The notes under the pieces are model-generated. The model worked only from the letters and a program-made list of their open reading frames with translations, made no database searches and had not been told where the DNA came from. 64,000 nt of DNA from an uncultured Verrucomicrobiota bacterium (lineage in GTDB: Bacteria; Verrucomicrobiota; Verrucomicrobiia; Limisphaerales; UBA9464). The translations under genes were made by a program, and so were the position numbers. The stretch's first letter is position 1, and the number at the start of each line of letters is the position of its first letter. Shown here one piece after another: positions 39,100 to 46,690 of the stretch. The stretch is taken from NCBI GenBank assembly GCA_903907995.1, contig CAIVQH010000001.1, positions 27,554 to 91,553 on the forward strand. The letters run 5' to 3'.

Positions 39100-40168
39100 G
39101 GGGGAGGGTGGCAAGGCGGAGTTCCTGCGCCTGGGCAAAGAGGTCGGCGCGGAAAATCTGGGTGAGCTGGTCGGCGGAAAACCTCTCACGCGCGGTGCCA
39201 TCGAGCAGGTGTCGGGCGACCCAGGCCGCCTTGTCGGGCGACGGCACGTTGGCGGACTCGCGGTGGAAAACGATGAAGTCGGCCATCGGCGAGCGGAGCC
39301 CGTGGCCATAATCGAAGTCGCCGGGGAAACCGCGCCGGATGACTTCGGCCGGCTGGCCCAGGTAACGGCGGTTGCTGAGCAGGTCCGCCAGCGCCGCGTG
39401 GTTGGCGGGCTGATCACAATACGCGCAGGCCTCCAGCAGGGCCGCGAGCAGACGCAGATGCTCCGGCTCGCGCCGTTCGGCAAAGTCGGCCGTGGCCAGC
39501 AGCACTTTCTCCGGGTGCAGCGGCGACAGGTCGGAGCTGGTGGCGGGGATCCAGCCGGTACCATCCGACACCGCCAGGCTGTTCCACGGTTCGCCCGCGC
39601 AGAAGCCGTCGAGGTGGCCAGCGGCGAGGTTCACGACCATCTGCGGCGGCGGCACCACCACGAAGCGGACATCTCGGGTGAAATCGGCCCCGGCCTGCGT
39701 GAGCCAACGACGCAGGAGCAGGGTATGCGTCGAATAGGGCGAAACCGTGCCGAAGGTGAGCGTGCGCCGGCCGCGGTTGGCCGTGAGAAAGACGCGCAGG
39801 GTCTGGGCGTCGCGGACGCCGGCCTGCCACAGCTCCTCGCTGAGGGTGATCGCGTTGCCATTTAGGTTCAGCACGAGGCCGGTCACGGTGCGCGTGGGCA
39901 GGCAGTTCAGCCCGAGTTCCAGGGCCAGCGGCAGGCCGCACGGTGCGTGCGCCGCGTCCAGTTCACCGTGGATGATCTTGTCACGCACGGTCGCCCAGCC
40001 GAGCTCGCGGCTGAGCCGCACGTCCACGCCGAAGCGCGCGAACAGGCCATGCTCCTGCGCCACGACAAGCGGGGCGCAGTCGTTGAGCGGCACGAAGCCC
40101 AGCCGCACCGGGGTGCTGGAGATCGTGGTTTTCCGCACGGTGGCGGAGTTGGCTATATTTCGTCGCAT
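39062..40168 (-). CDS. NrtA-like protein, first operon gene, NasS-like
   Basis: The 368-residue protein keeps the NrtA/CmpA core (VRLGFVPLNDCAPLVVAQEHGLF, GTVSPYSTHTLLLRRWL, GHLDGFCAGEPWNSLAVSDG) but is shorter and starts almost at the first core strand with no signal peptide (MRRNIANSATVRKTTISSTP). It resembles NasS, the cytoplasmic nitrate sensor that works with the antiterminator NasT in proteobacteria. No ANTAR protein is in the window. It is first in the operon, divergent from a LysR gene 116 bases away, consistent with a sensing role. The start at 40168 is chosen over a longer one because the extension overlaps the LysR promoter region. Confidence 0.82.
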   Translation of the reverse strand: MRRNIANSATVRKTTISSTPVRLGFVPLNDCAPLVVAQEHGLFARFGVDVRLSRELGWATVRDKIIHGELDAAHAPCGLPLALELGLNCLPTRTVTGLVLNLNGNAITLSEELWQAGVRDAQTLRVFLTANRGRRTLTFGTVSPYSTHTLLLRRWLTQAGADFTRDVRFVVVPPPQMVVNLAAGHLDGFCAGEPWNSLAVSDGTGWIPATSSDLSPLHPEKVLLATADFAERREPEHLRLLAALLEACAYCDQPANHAALADLLSNRRYLGQPAEVIRRGFPGDFDYGHGLRSPMADFIVFHRESANVPSPDKAAWVARHLLDGTARERFSADQLTQIFRADLFAQAQELRLATLPHETDSETRLLTA

Positions 40169-40284
40169 CAGTGTCGCGGGTTGCGTTCCCGAGGTGCTAC
40201 TAGCGAGGCGGATGCCGATCGACCCGACTTGGCCGGATGAGTGCTCCGCAAAGAATGACTGGTTCTGATGAAACCAGCTCATTG
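40169..40284. promoter_or_regulatory. Divergent promoter region of the nitrate operon and the LysR gene
   Basis: The 116 bases between the two divergent genes should contain both promoters and the LysR binding sites. A 6-bp inverted repeat (CTGGTT, 7-base spacer, AACCAG; 40259-40277) lies just before the LysR start and is a candidate autoregulatory or leader structure. No convincing -35/-10 pair can be assigned by eye. Confidence 0.4.
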
Positions 40285-41211
40285 ATGAAGGGACCCCTCG
40301 ACAGCCGACAGCTCCAAGCGTTCGTGATCCTTGCCCGCACGGGCAGTTTCACGCACACCGCCCGGGAACTATTTCTCACACAAAGCGCTGTCAGCCATTC
40401 CATGAAGGCGTTGGAGACCGATGTTGGCTGCCGCCTTTTGGACAGGGTGGGCAAGAAGGTGATGCTCACGCAGGCCGGTGAGCACCTTTTGAAACACGCA
40501 CAGATTATTCTGCGCGAAATGGCTGCGGTTCGCGACGGCATCGAGCATCTGGGCAAGTGGGGACGCGGCCGGCTGCGCATCGGTGCCACCGCTTCGATCT
40601 GTCAGGTGCTGCTGCCGCCGGTGCTGCGCGAATTCAAGGAGAGCTTCCCGCAAAGCATGATTCAGGTGGAGCCCGGCGACAGCCGCGACCTCGTGAGCGG
40701 GCTCGAACGCCAGCGCATGGACATCGCCATGGTGCTGCAGATGCCGACGGATGAGCGCTTCGAGTTCCTGCCGATCTTCTCCGACGAGCTCGCGTTCATT
40801 GCCTCGCCGATGCATCCGTGGGCGCAGGCCGGCGAGGTGCCCCGCGCGGAGGTCGCGCGGCAGAACCTCATCATCTATCGCAAGTCATCCCACACGTTCC
40901 GGCTGGTGGACGACTACTTCCGCAAGGAAGACATCGTGCTGAACACCGTCATCGAGCTGGGCAGCATGGAAGCCATCAAGGAGATGGTGAAGCTCGGCCT
41001 CGGCGTGAGCATCATGGCCCCCTGGATCGCCCAGCAGGAGCTGCGCGACCGCTCCCTGGTGGCGCTGCCGCTCGGCCGCCGCAAATTGAAGCGCGAATGG
41101 GGCATCCTGCACTGGCGCGGCCGGCGGCTCACGCTGGCCGAGGAGACGTTCGTGGGCCTCTGCCGCTCCGCCTCGGAAAACCTGATGCGCACGCTCGAAG
41201 CGGTGGGCTGA
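40285..41211 (+). CDS. LysR-family regulator, probable controller of nitrate assimilation
   Basis: The 308-residue protein has the LysR winged helix at its start (LDSRQLQAFVILARTGSFTHTARELFLTQSAVSHSMKALE) and a periplasmic-binding-like effector domain (RLRIGATASICQVLLPPVLREF, GLGVSIMAPWIAQQELRD). Divergent placement next to an operon is the usual sign of LysR control. NtcB, Cbl and NAC regulate nitrogen or sulfur uptake in other bacteria. The ATG at 40285 is preferred to one at 40237 because LysR proteins normally start a few residues before this helix. Confidence 0.88.
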   Translation: MKGPLDSRQLQAFVILARTGSFTHTARELFLTQSAVSHSMKALETDVGCRLLDRVGKKVMLTQAGEHLLKHAQIILREMAAVRDGIEHLGKWGRGRLRIGATASICQVLLPPVLREFKESFPQSMIQVEPGDSRDLVSGLERQRMDIAMVLQMPTDERFEFLPIFSDELAFIASPMHPWAQAGEVPRAEVARQNLIIYRKSSHTFRLVDDYFRKEDIVLNTVIELGSMEAIKEMVKLGLGVSIMAPWIAQQELRDRSLVALPLGRRKLKREWGILHWRGRRLTLAEETFVGLCRSASENLMRTLEAVG

Positions 41212-41228
41212 GGTGAAGCGAAGCCGGC

Positions 41229-41399
41229 TCAGGGCGCGGGATTCGCGAGCACCAGCCACAGGGCGTAGATGATGTCCGGTATCCAGAACAGGCACGACAG
41301 GATGATGCTCAGGACGGTCTTGCCGATGCTCCGGGTGGCTAGGGCGACCGCCACGGGCGGGAAAAGAACCGCGAGCACGATGAGGATGATCTTGTTCAT
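41229..41399 (-). CDS. Small Pmp3/YqaE-family membrane protein
   Basis: A 56-residue protein made of two hydrophobic helices: IILIVLAVLFPPVAVALA and TVLSIILSCLFWIPDIIYAL. The PPVAVAL turn in helix one and the LFWIPDIIYALWLV ending are the hallmarks of the Pmp3/YqaE proteolipid family, linked to salt, cold or membrane-potential stress in yeast, plants and bacteria. The ATG at 41399 and TGA at 41229 give the exact family length. It stands alone between the LysR gene and an exported SAM hydrolase-like gene. Confidence 0.9.
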   Translation of the reverse strand: MNKIILIVLAVLFPPVAVALATRSIGKTVLSIILSCLFWIPDIIYALWLVLANPAP

Positions 41400-41496
41400 G
41401 GGCGGATAGGGTCAGGTACGACGGTGGGCAAGGTAGCCAGTGGCGCCGTAACGACAAGACGTATGGCACAGGCGAGGTCACGTCCCGGCTGCCGAA

Positions 41497-42417
41497 TCAC
41501 TTCCCTGTCGCTGCGACTTTCCGCAGTTCCACCGACCAGTCCGGCCCGGAGCTCACGTGGAACTTCTGCGCAAAGCTGCCCTGGTTCAGCGCGAGCGACA
41601 CGTCGAGCAGGCTGTTCAGGTAGAGCAGCGGCTGGCCCTTCGGTACGTCGCCAAAGCTGGTCGCGTAGGGCACCTGCCGTTCGAACACCGGTTTGCCGTC
41701 GTGGCTGACCTTCACCAGAAATATGTCGCCGAGCTTCGGCTGCAATTCGCCGAACAGCTCGCGCGGGATGTTTGACCACACGTTGCCGTACTGCACATCC
41801 AGCACCGGGATGCCGCCCACGAGCACCCCGTTGGTGAGCGTGGCCCGCTGGTAGGCGATGCGCACCACGTCGCCCGTCAGCCGGGGGCCCACCTCGGCAA
41901 AGGCGAGCTGCCCGACTGCCAGCCGCGCCCCCACATAGGCAAACACGTCGCGCCCGTGGAAGGTGTGGCTGGCCTCACTGCCCTTGAGCCGCTGGCGCGC
42001 GACATCGATCTCCCGGACCTCATCCAGCCCGGGTGATTCGGCCAGAAAGGTGAGCGTGCCGTTGTCGGGGCCGACGATGAGCTGGCCGGATTTCGTGCGC
42101 GCCACCACCGCCTTGCGCGCGGTGCCGACGCCCGGGTCCACCACCGAGACGAAGACCGTGTTGCTCGGCCAATAGGGCGTCGTCTGCTTCAGGCGGAAGG
42201 CCGCTTCCCAAACATTGTAAGCGGGAATCTCGTGCGTCAGGTCGAACTGCTTCAGCGTGGGGCTCACTCCGAAGGCCACGCCTTTCATCGCCGACACGGC
42301 GCCGTCCTTCAGGCCGAAGTCGGTCTGGAACACGAGGGCGGACTCGGCACCCGCGTTGAGGAGCAGGCTGGCGGCAACGGCCAGGACGGCGAGCAGCTGG
42401 CGAAAGGGTCGTTTCAT
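41497..42417 (-). CDS. S-adenosylmethionine hydroxide adenosyltransferase (DUF62 family), exported form
   Basis: The 306-residue protein belongs to the SAM chlorinase/fluorinase-like family, most of which hydrolyse SAM to adenosine and methionine. The family Asp and Arg lie seven residues apart in VVDPGVGTARKAV and the histidine is in TFHGRDVFAYVG. The first strand reads LVFQTDFGLKDGAVSAMKGV. Unlike a cytoplasmic enzyme, it starts with a signal peptide (KRPFRQLLAVLAVAASLLLNAGAES), so it should act in the periplasm. The ATG at 42417 is directly ahead of that signal. Its periplasmic substrate is unclear. Confidence 0.85.
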   Translation of the reverse strand: MKRPFRQLLAVLAVAASLLLNAGAESALVFQTDFGLKDGAVSAMKGVAFGVSPTLKQFDLTHEIPAYNVWEAAFRLKQTTPYWPSNTVFVSVVDPGVGTARKAVVARTKSGQLIVGPDNGTLTFLAESPGLDEVREIDVARQRLKGSEASHTFHGRDVFAYVGARLAVGQLAFAEVGPRLTGDVVRIAYQRATLTNGVLVGGIPVLDVQYGNVWSNIPRELFGELQPKLGDIFLVKVSHDGKPVFERQVPYATSFGDVPKGQPLLYLNSLLDVSLALNQGSFAQKFHVSSGPDWSVELRKVAATGK

Positions 42418-42476
42418 CCGACGCGGATTATGACGCAGGCCGGGCCGGACGACAATTCCCGGCGTAGCTTGGGAGA

Positions 42477-42600
42477 AATTCCAAGGACCAAGCTCCAACC
42501 TCCAGAGAAACGCCAAACATCAAACTTCCAAGGCACAGCCCACGGTTTGGCGGTTGAAGCTTCTCTGGAGCTTGGAGCTTGGGTTTTTGGTGCTTTATTT
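42477..42600. repeat. Hairpin repeat of the AGCTTGGAGCTTGG family, copy 1
   Basis: The left part (AAATTCCAAGGACCAAGCTC...) and right part (TTCTCTGGAGCTTGGAGCTT...) are imperfect reverse complements. It shares both arms with the copy at 46543-46682. Its right end overlaps the stop codon of the CocE/NonD hydrolase gene. Confidence 0.85.
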
Positions 42601-44487
42601 CAGCCTGGGCAGCACCAGTACCTTCAGGGCGGAAGGGGCATCGCCCGCGCGATACACGCGCTGGGTGGCTTTCCGGTAGTCCTCTGGTTTCGCGTACACA
42701 ATGTTGTCCACGTAGGTCTGCGGGTTGCGCTCGACCAGCGGGAACCAGCTGCTCTGTACCTGCACCATCACACGATGACCGCGACGGAAAGTGTGCAGGA
42801 TGTCGGGCATCGTGAACCCCAGCTTCGTGACCTTGCCCGGCTCCACTGGCGAGGATTTCTCGAAGCCGTCGCGAAAGCGCAGCCGCATCACGTCGCCGCG
42901 CACGAGCTGCTGGTAGCCGGCCATCACCACGTGGGCGGGATTCGGCTCGGGATTCGGGAAGTCCTCGTCGTACACGTCGATGAGCTTCACCACGAAGTCC
43001 GAATCGGTGCCCGTGGTCGAGACATTCAGCGCGGCGGTCAGCGGACCCGCAAAGGTCAGGTCCTCTTCGAGGGGCTCCGTCACGTACACGAGCACGTCGG
43101 GCCGCGCCGCCGCGAAGCGCTGGTCGTGCGTGGGATAGCCGCGCGGGTAGTCCATCGTGACCTCCGAGGTGAAGGGCACGGGTTTCGCCGGGTCGCTCAC
43201 GTACTCGTCAAAGGCGTCCGCGCCTTCCGTCGGCGCGTTGAAGTCGAGCTTGCCGCCCGCGTGGAAGAACAGCGTTTTTGACTGCGTGTTCTTCGGCGGC
43301 CACGTGTCGAAGCGTCGCCAGATCTGCGTTCCCGTCTCAAACATCGTCGCCTCGGTCGCGGTATAGTTCGTGTCGCCCTTGAGATAGTGACGGAAGAACG
43401 GCAGCTCGATCTTCTCCTGGTAGTACGGCGAGGTCTTCAGATGGAAGTTCATGTCACCCAGCTTGTCGCCGTCGCCGCGGCTCCATTGGCCATGCGACCA
43501 CGGCCCCATCACGAGCATGTTCGTGATGCCCGGATTCTGCCGCTCGGTCGCCCGATACGTCTCCAGCGCGCCGAACAGGTCCTCCGCGTCGTACCATCCG
43601 CCGACTGTCATCACCGCGCAGTGGACGTTCTTCAGGCTGGGCCGGACGTTCCGCGCCTGCCAGAAGGCGTCGTAGGTCGGATGGCTGAGAAACTCGGTCC
43701 ACGCGGGAAACGCGTTCTTGAACAGCTTGTCCGAATTCCCCAGCGCCCCCAGGCGCAGGTAGAAGTCATAGCCGTCGTGGCTGTGGGAGACGTAGTTCCG
43801 GCCGTTGTCATGCAGCGGATCGTCGGAAGGCGTCTCGAACCAGTAGAAGAAGTCGAAGTTCTGCGAGAGGAAGAACGCGCCGTTGTGGTGCAGGTCGTCG
43901 CCCATGAACCAGTCCGTCACCGGCGCCTGCGGGGACGCGGCCTTGAGCGCCGGGTGCGAATCGATCATGCCCATCGAGGTGTAGAAGCCCGGGTAGGAGA
44001 TGCCCAGCATGCCCACCTTGCCGTTGTTGTTCGGCACGTTCTTCACGAGCCAGTCGATGGTGTCCCACGCGTCGGTGCTCTCGTCGCTGTCCTTCGGGCC
44101 CTTCGCCGGGTTGTACGGCCGCACGTGCTGGTAGGTGCCCTCCGAGGCGAAGCGCCCGCGCACATCCTGCGCCACCATGATGAAGCCGTCCTTCACCAGC
44201 GTCTCGAAGGAGCCGCTCGGATCGGTGTAGCGGCCGGTGCCGTAGGGCTTCAGCGCGTAGGGCGTGCGCGTGAGCAGGATGGGCTGGTTCGTCGAGTCAT
44301 CCTTCGGCACATACACCCGTGTGAAGAGCTTCACGCCGTCGCGCATCGGGATGCGGTGCTCGTACTTCGTATAGTGCTCCGCGAGCCAGGCGGCGGTTGC
44401 GTCTTCCTTCTTGTCGTCGGCCAGGGTGGGAAGCAACGCGGCACAAAGGGAAAGGCCGCACAGGAAAGCCCGGCGAAGGAGCGTCAT
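42595..44487 (-). CDS. CocE/NonD-family hydrolase (X-Pro dipeptidyl-peptidase S15 type), exported
   Basis: The 630-residue protein has a signal peptide (RRAFLCGLSLCAALLPTLAD) and an alpha/beta-hydrolase domain with the nucleophile Ser164 in GMLGISYPGFYT. The family cap and the C-terminal jelly-roll (FAGPLTAALNVSTTGTDSDFVVKLIDVY, RRGHRVMVQVQSSWFPLVERN) are present. Relatives include cocaine esterase, alpha-amino-acid ester hydrolase and glutaryl-7-ACA acylase, so an ester or amide of an amino acid is the likely substrate. The stop codon is at the edge of a repeat element. The gene is probably monocistronic. Confidence 0.88.
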   Translation of the reverse strand: MTLLRRAFLCGLSLCAALLPTLADDKKEDATAAWLAEHYTKYEHRIPMRDGVKLFTRVYVPKDDSTNQPILLTRTPYALKPYGTGRYTDPSGSFETLVKDGFIMVAQDVRGRFASEGTYQHVRPYNPAKGPKDSDESTDAWDTIDWLVKNVPNNNGKVGMLGISYPGFYTSMGMIDSHPALKAASPQAPVTDWFMGDDLHHNGAFFLSQNFDFFYWFETPSDDPLHDNGRNYVSHSHDGYDFYLRLGALGNSDKLFKNAFPAWTEFLSHPTYDAFWQARNVRPSLKNVHCAVMTVGGWYDAEDLFGALETYRATERQNPGITNMLVMGPWSHGQWSRGDGDKLGDMNFHLKTSPYYQEKIELPFFRHYLKGDTNYTATEATMFETGTQIWRRFDTWPPKNTQSKTLFFHAGGKLDFNAPTEGADAFDEYVSDPAKPVPFTSEVTMDYPRGYPTHDQRFAAARPDVLVYVTEPLEEDLTFAGPLTAALNVSTTGTDSDFVVKLIDVYDEDFPNPEPNPAHVVMAGYQQLVRGDVMRLRFRDGFEKSSPVEPGKVTKLGFTMPDILHTFRRGHRVMVQVQSSWFPLVERNPQTYVDNIVYAKPEDYRKATQRVYRAGDAPSALKVLVLPRLK

Positions 44488-44592
44488 GGCGCAGAGTCGC
44501 CGAAGACGAAGCAGAGCGGCAAGGCGGAAGCGTGGCGTCCCTGTCGTCGTTAGCGACTGGATGAATGATAATTCCAGACAGGTCCAGGGGGC

Positions 44593-44898
44593 TTAAGGCA
44601 GCAGCAATTTGGCGATCTTCGTTTCCCCAATGCCTCTCCAACCGTGGCGCGTTACCACGACAATGACTGGAACCGTCACCACCGTCATCGCCCCAAATAG
44701 TGTCAGCGCGAAAGTGACATGGCTCCAGTTGTCCAAGGTTCCCTGCCGGTCCAGTTCCCGCCTTGTTTCCGGGGTGGGATTGTTATGCCAGGCCGACCAA
44801 GCCTTCGTGTGGTCATGGCGTAAGATGCAAGTCGACACGCTCAGGCTCGTTGCCACCAGCAACTCCACGAACAGCCACATGACAAGGCGTGTTTTCAA
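44593..44898 (-). CDS. Small two-helix membrane protein, unknown
   Basis: About 100 residues with two hydrophobic helices (LVMWLFVELLVATSLSVSTC and VTFALTLFGAMTVVTVPVIVVV) separated by a charged loop (TPETRRELDRQGTLDNW). I do not recognise a family. The start is uncertain: a TTG at 44898 puts basic residues before helix one, an ATG at 44880 starts directly in the helix, and longer starts run into the gene upstream. It lies 83 bases after the DUF6717-like gene in the same direction. Confidence 0.5.
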   Translation of the reverse strand: MKTRLVMWLFVELLVATSLSVSTCILRHDHTKAWSAWHNNPTPETRRELDRQGTLDNWSHVTFALTLFGAMTVVTVPVIVVVTRHGWRGIGETKIAKLLLP

Positions 44899-44980
44899 GT
44901 CAGTTTCAACGTTTTCAGGCCGTGGACGTGCCAGTTTTTGCCTCCGCCCGCGCATACAGTTCGGCAGGCGCCTGGGTAAA

Positions 44981-45274
44981 TTATTTGAACAGTGCCGGGC
45001 ACAACCAGCCCTCCAGCTCAAACTGGGAGCACCAGTACCAGTTGCCGCCGTACTCGGGGCGGCGCCATTCCAGCTTCAACGTGTAGCCGGGAAACGGCGT
45101 GGGTGAAAACAGCAGGCGAAACCCTCCCTGTGCGTCAGGAATGTGCGCAACCAGCCGGTCAATCATCGTGTCGATGCCGAACACGAATGGCTCGCGCCGC
45201 AGCCCGACGTCCGGATCGTCAAAGACCCAAAGCCCTTCGTACTTGTAGGGTGCCAGGACAGAAATGGCATTCAT
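44981..45274 (-). CDS. DUF6717-like small protein
   Basis: The 97-residue protein (start NAISVLAPYKYEGLWVFDDP, end RRPEYGGNWYWCSQFELEGW then LCPALFK) matches my recollection of the DUF6717 family, small soluble proteins of Planctomycetota and Verrucomicrobiota with many aromatic residues. It has no signal peptide or membrane segment. Function unknown. Confidence 0.65.
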   Translation of the reverse strand: MNAISVLAPYKYEGLWVFDDPDVGLRREPFVFGIDTMIDRLVAHIPDAQGGFRLLFSPTPFPGYTLKLEWRRPEYGGNWYWCSQFELEGWLCPALFK

Positions 45275-45410
45275 TGGCGTCAGAGTGTGGAACCGGCTGC
45301 CGGCATGATGTCGACTTCAAAGCGACCCACCGATCTCCGCGAGTTCGGGTGATGGTTGGAAAGACATAGCTCAAGAGGAAAAATCGGGACCGCATGCCGA
45401 TGAGGCTGTG

Positions 45411-45570
45411 GGCTGAACAGGCTGCAAGCCTGTTAGGGACTCCAACTGAGGGCTGAAAGCCCGTAAAAATATAGCCTGGGGTGGAGCGAGTCGGACGAGC
45501 GAAGCCCCAGGTAGCGGAACTTTCAGCCCTTGCCCTACTTTAGCCGCCGACCTGGGGCTAAGTTTGCTAC
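45411..45570. repeat. Compound palindromic repeat in a 402-base gap
   Basis: Several palindromes in a row: AACAGGCTGCAAGCCTGTT, GGGCTGAAAGCCC, and CCTGGGG ... CCCCAGG around GTGGAGCGAGTCGGACGAGC. The gap 45275-45676 otherwise shows no gene that I can support. Confidence 0.7.
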
Positions 45571-45676
45571 ACTCCCTCCCCCCAGACTATAATCAATCGC
45601 GCTCTCAGCGCTGAAGAAACTTGCCAAGTTTCGGCGATATCCAGTCGAGTGCATCCGTGGTTTAAAAACATCCGAC

Positions 45677-46690
45677 TCATCTTGGCAGTTCGCGGATGAT
45701 TTCGCGGAGGACGATGGCGGCGTGGCGGGAGGTGTCGTTCTCGGTGTGGTCGGCGGGGTTCACGCCTTCCTGACCGCCGGCCAGATCGCTGAGCGCCCGG
45801 ACGATCAGGCAGGGTTTGCGGTTGGCCCAGCAGACCTGCGCGACCGCCGTGGACTCCATGTCGAGACAGTCCGCGTGCCATACGCGAAAAGCCCATTCGC
45901 GGTACTCACGGTTGTCCATGAACACCGGGCCGCTGATGCCAACGCCGCCCACGCTCACCTCAGCACTGCGTCCGCCGAAATTGAGGGACGGCATATGTGC
46001 CAGCGCCCGGCGCGAGGCGGTGAGCAGTTCGGGATCGGCGGGAAACGATGCCTGCCGGACCGGCTCGGCCATGCCGTCGCGCACGGCCCACACGTGGTCG
46101 GGGAAGATGAAGCCGAAGTTCTCGTAGGGCGGCTGGTAGTACTCGGGCAGCACGTAGCCCGAGCCGTCGGGCTTGCGGTTCAGGTACGCCGCCTCGGAAT
46201 GGTGCGCCCACTTCTCCGGCACCACCACATCACCGATGTGATGCGCGGGGTTGATGCCGCCCGCGATGCCGGCAAAGAGGACATGCGTGACGGGAAAGCG
46301 CTCCAGCGCGAGCTGCGTGGTCATCGCCGCGTTGACCATGCTCACGCCGCTGGGGAAGAGCAGCAGGTCGTGCCCCTCGAAGCTCACCCGCTTGAACGGA
46401 ATGCCGTTGATGACCTTGACGGACCCAGGCGCATTCGTGCCGAGCAGGGCAAGCTCGTTCGCCTTGGTCTCCGGCGAGTAAGCCGACATCACAGCGTAGA
46501 GCGGGTGAGGTGTGGCTGGTTTGGTGGAGGTGCAACCGGTGGAAAAACACCAAATTCCAAGGACCAAGCTCCAGAGAAACAGCAAATTCCAAACACCAGG
46601 GCGTCGGGCGTTCCGTAGCTTCCTTCGAGGGCCGGAATTTGAAAATTCTCTGGAGCTTGGAGCTTGGTTTTTGGTGCTTTGCAAAGTCAT
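45677..46690 (-). CDS. Nucleoside phosphorylase/nucleosidase-family lipoprotein with repeat-derived signal peptide
   Basis: The 337-residue protein has the MTA/SAH-nucleosidase/purine-phosphorylase fold: THVLFAGIAGGINPAHHIGD near the start, LDMESTAVAQVCW as the nucleoside-binding Met-Glu-Ser block, and LIVRALSDLAGG. The ATG at 46690 overlaps the permease stop (ATGA), which fixes the start. The first 52 residues are a basic region, a hydrophobic core (LLFLWSLVLGIWCF) and Cys53 in a weak lipobox (FSTGC). Residues about 3-50 are encoded by a palindromic repeat. If exported and lipidated, it would release free purine base outside the cytoplasm for the coupled permease. A start inside, producing a cytoplasmic form, is the alternative. 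Confidence 0.8.
   Translation of the reverse strand: MTLQSTKNQAPSSREFSNSGPRRKLRNARRPGVWNLLFLWSLVLGIWCFSTGCTSTKPATPHPLYAVMSAYSPETKANELALLGTNAPGSVKVINGIPFKRVSFEGHDLLLFPSGVSMVNAAMTTQLALERFPVTHVLFAGIAGGINPAHHIGDVVVPEKWAHHSEAAYLNRKPDGSGYVLPEYYQPPYENFGFIFPDHVWAVRDGMAEPVRQASFPADPELLTASRRALAHMPSLNFGGRSAEVSVGGVGISGPVFMDNREYREWAFRVWHADCLDMESTAVAQVCWANRKPCLIVRALSDLAGGQEGVNPADHTENDTSRHAAIVLREIIRELPR
46543..46682. repeat. Hairpin repeat of the AGCTTGGAGCTTGG family, copy 2, coding
   Basis: Arms at 46543-46580 and 46645-46682 match at 27 of 31 aligned core positions and correspond to both arms of the copy at 42477. The whole element is read through by the nucleosidase gene and encodes most of its signal peptide. 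Confidence 0.88.

Noticed and set aside
39062..40284. NasT/ANTAR-type leader hairpins upstream of the nitrate operon
   Set aside because: The 116-base divergent region shows only a short 6-bp inverted repeat, not the paired hexaloop hairpins expected for ANTAR control.
45275..45676. Possible small RNA or riboswitch in the gap
   Set aside because: The strong stems are explained by repeat palindromes; no known riboswitch core could be recognised.
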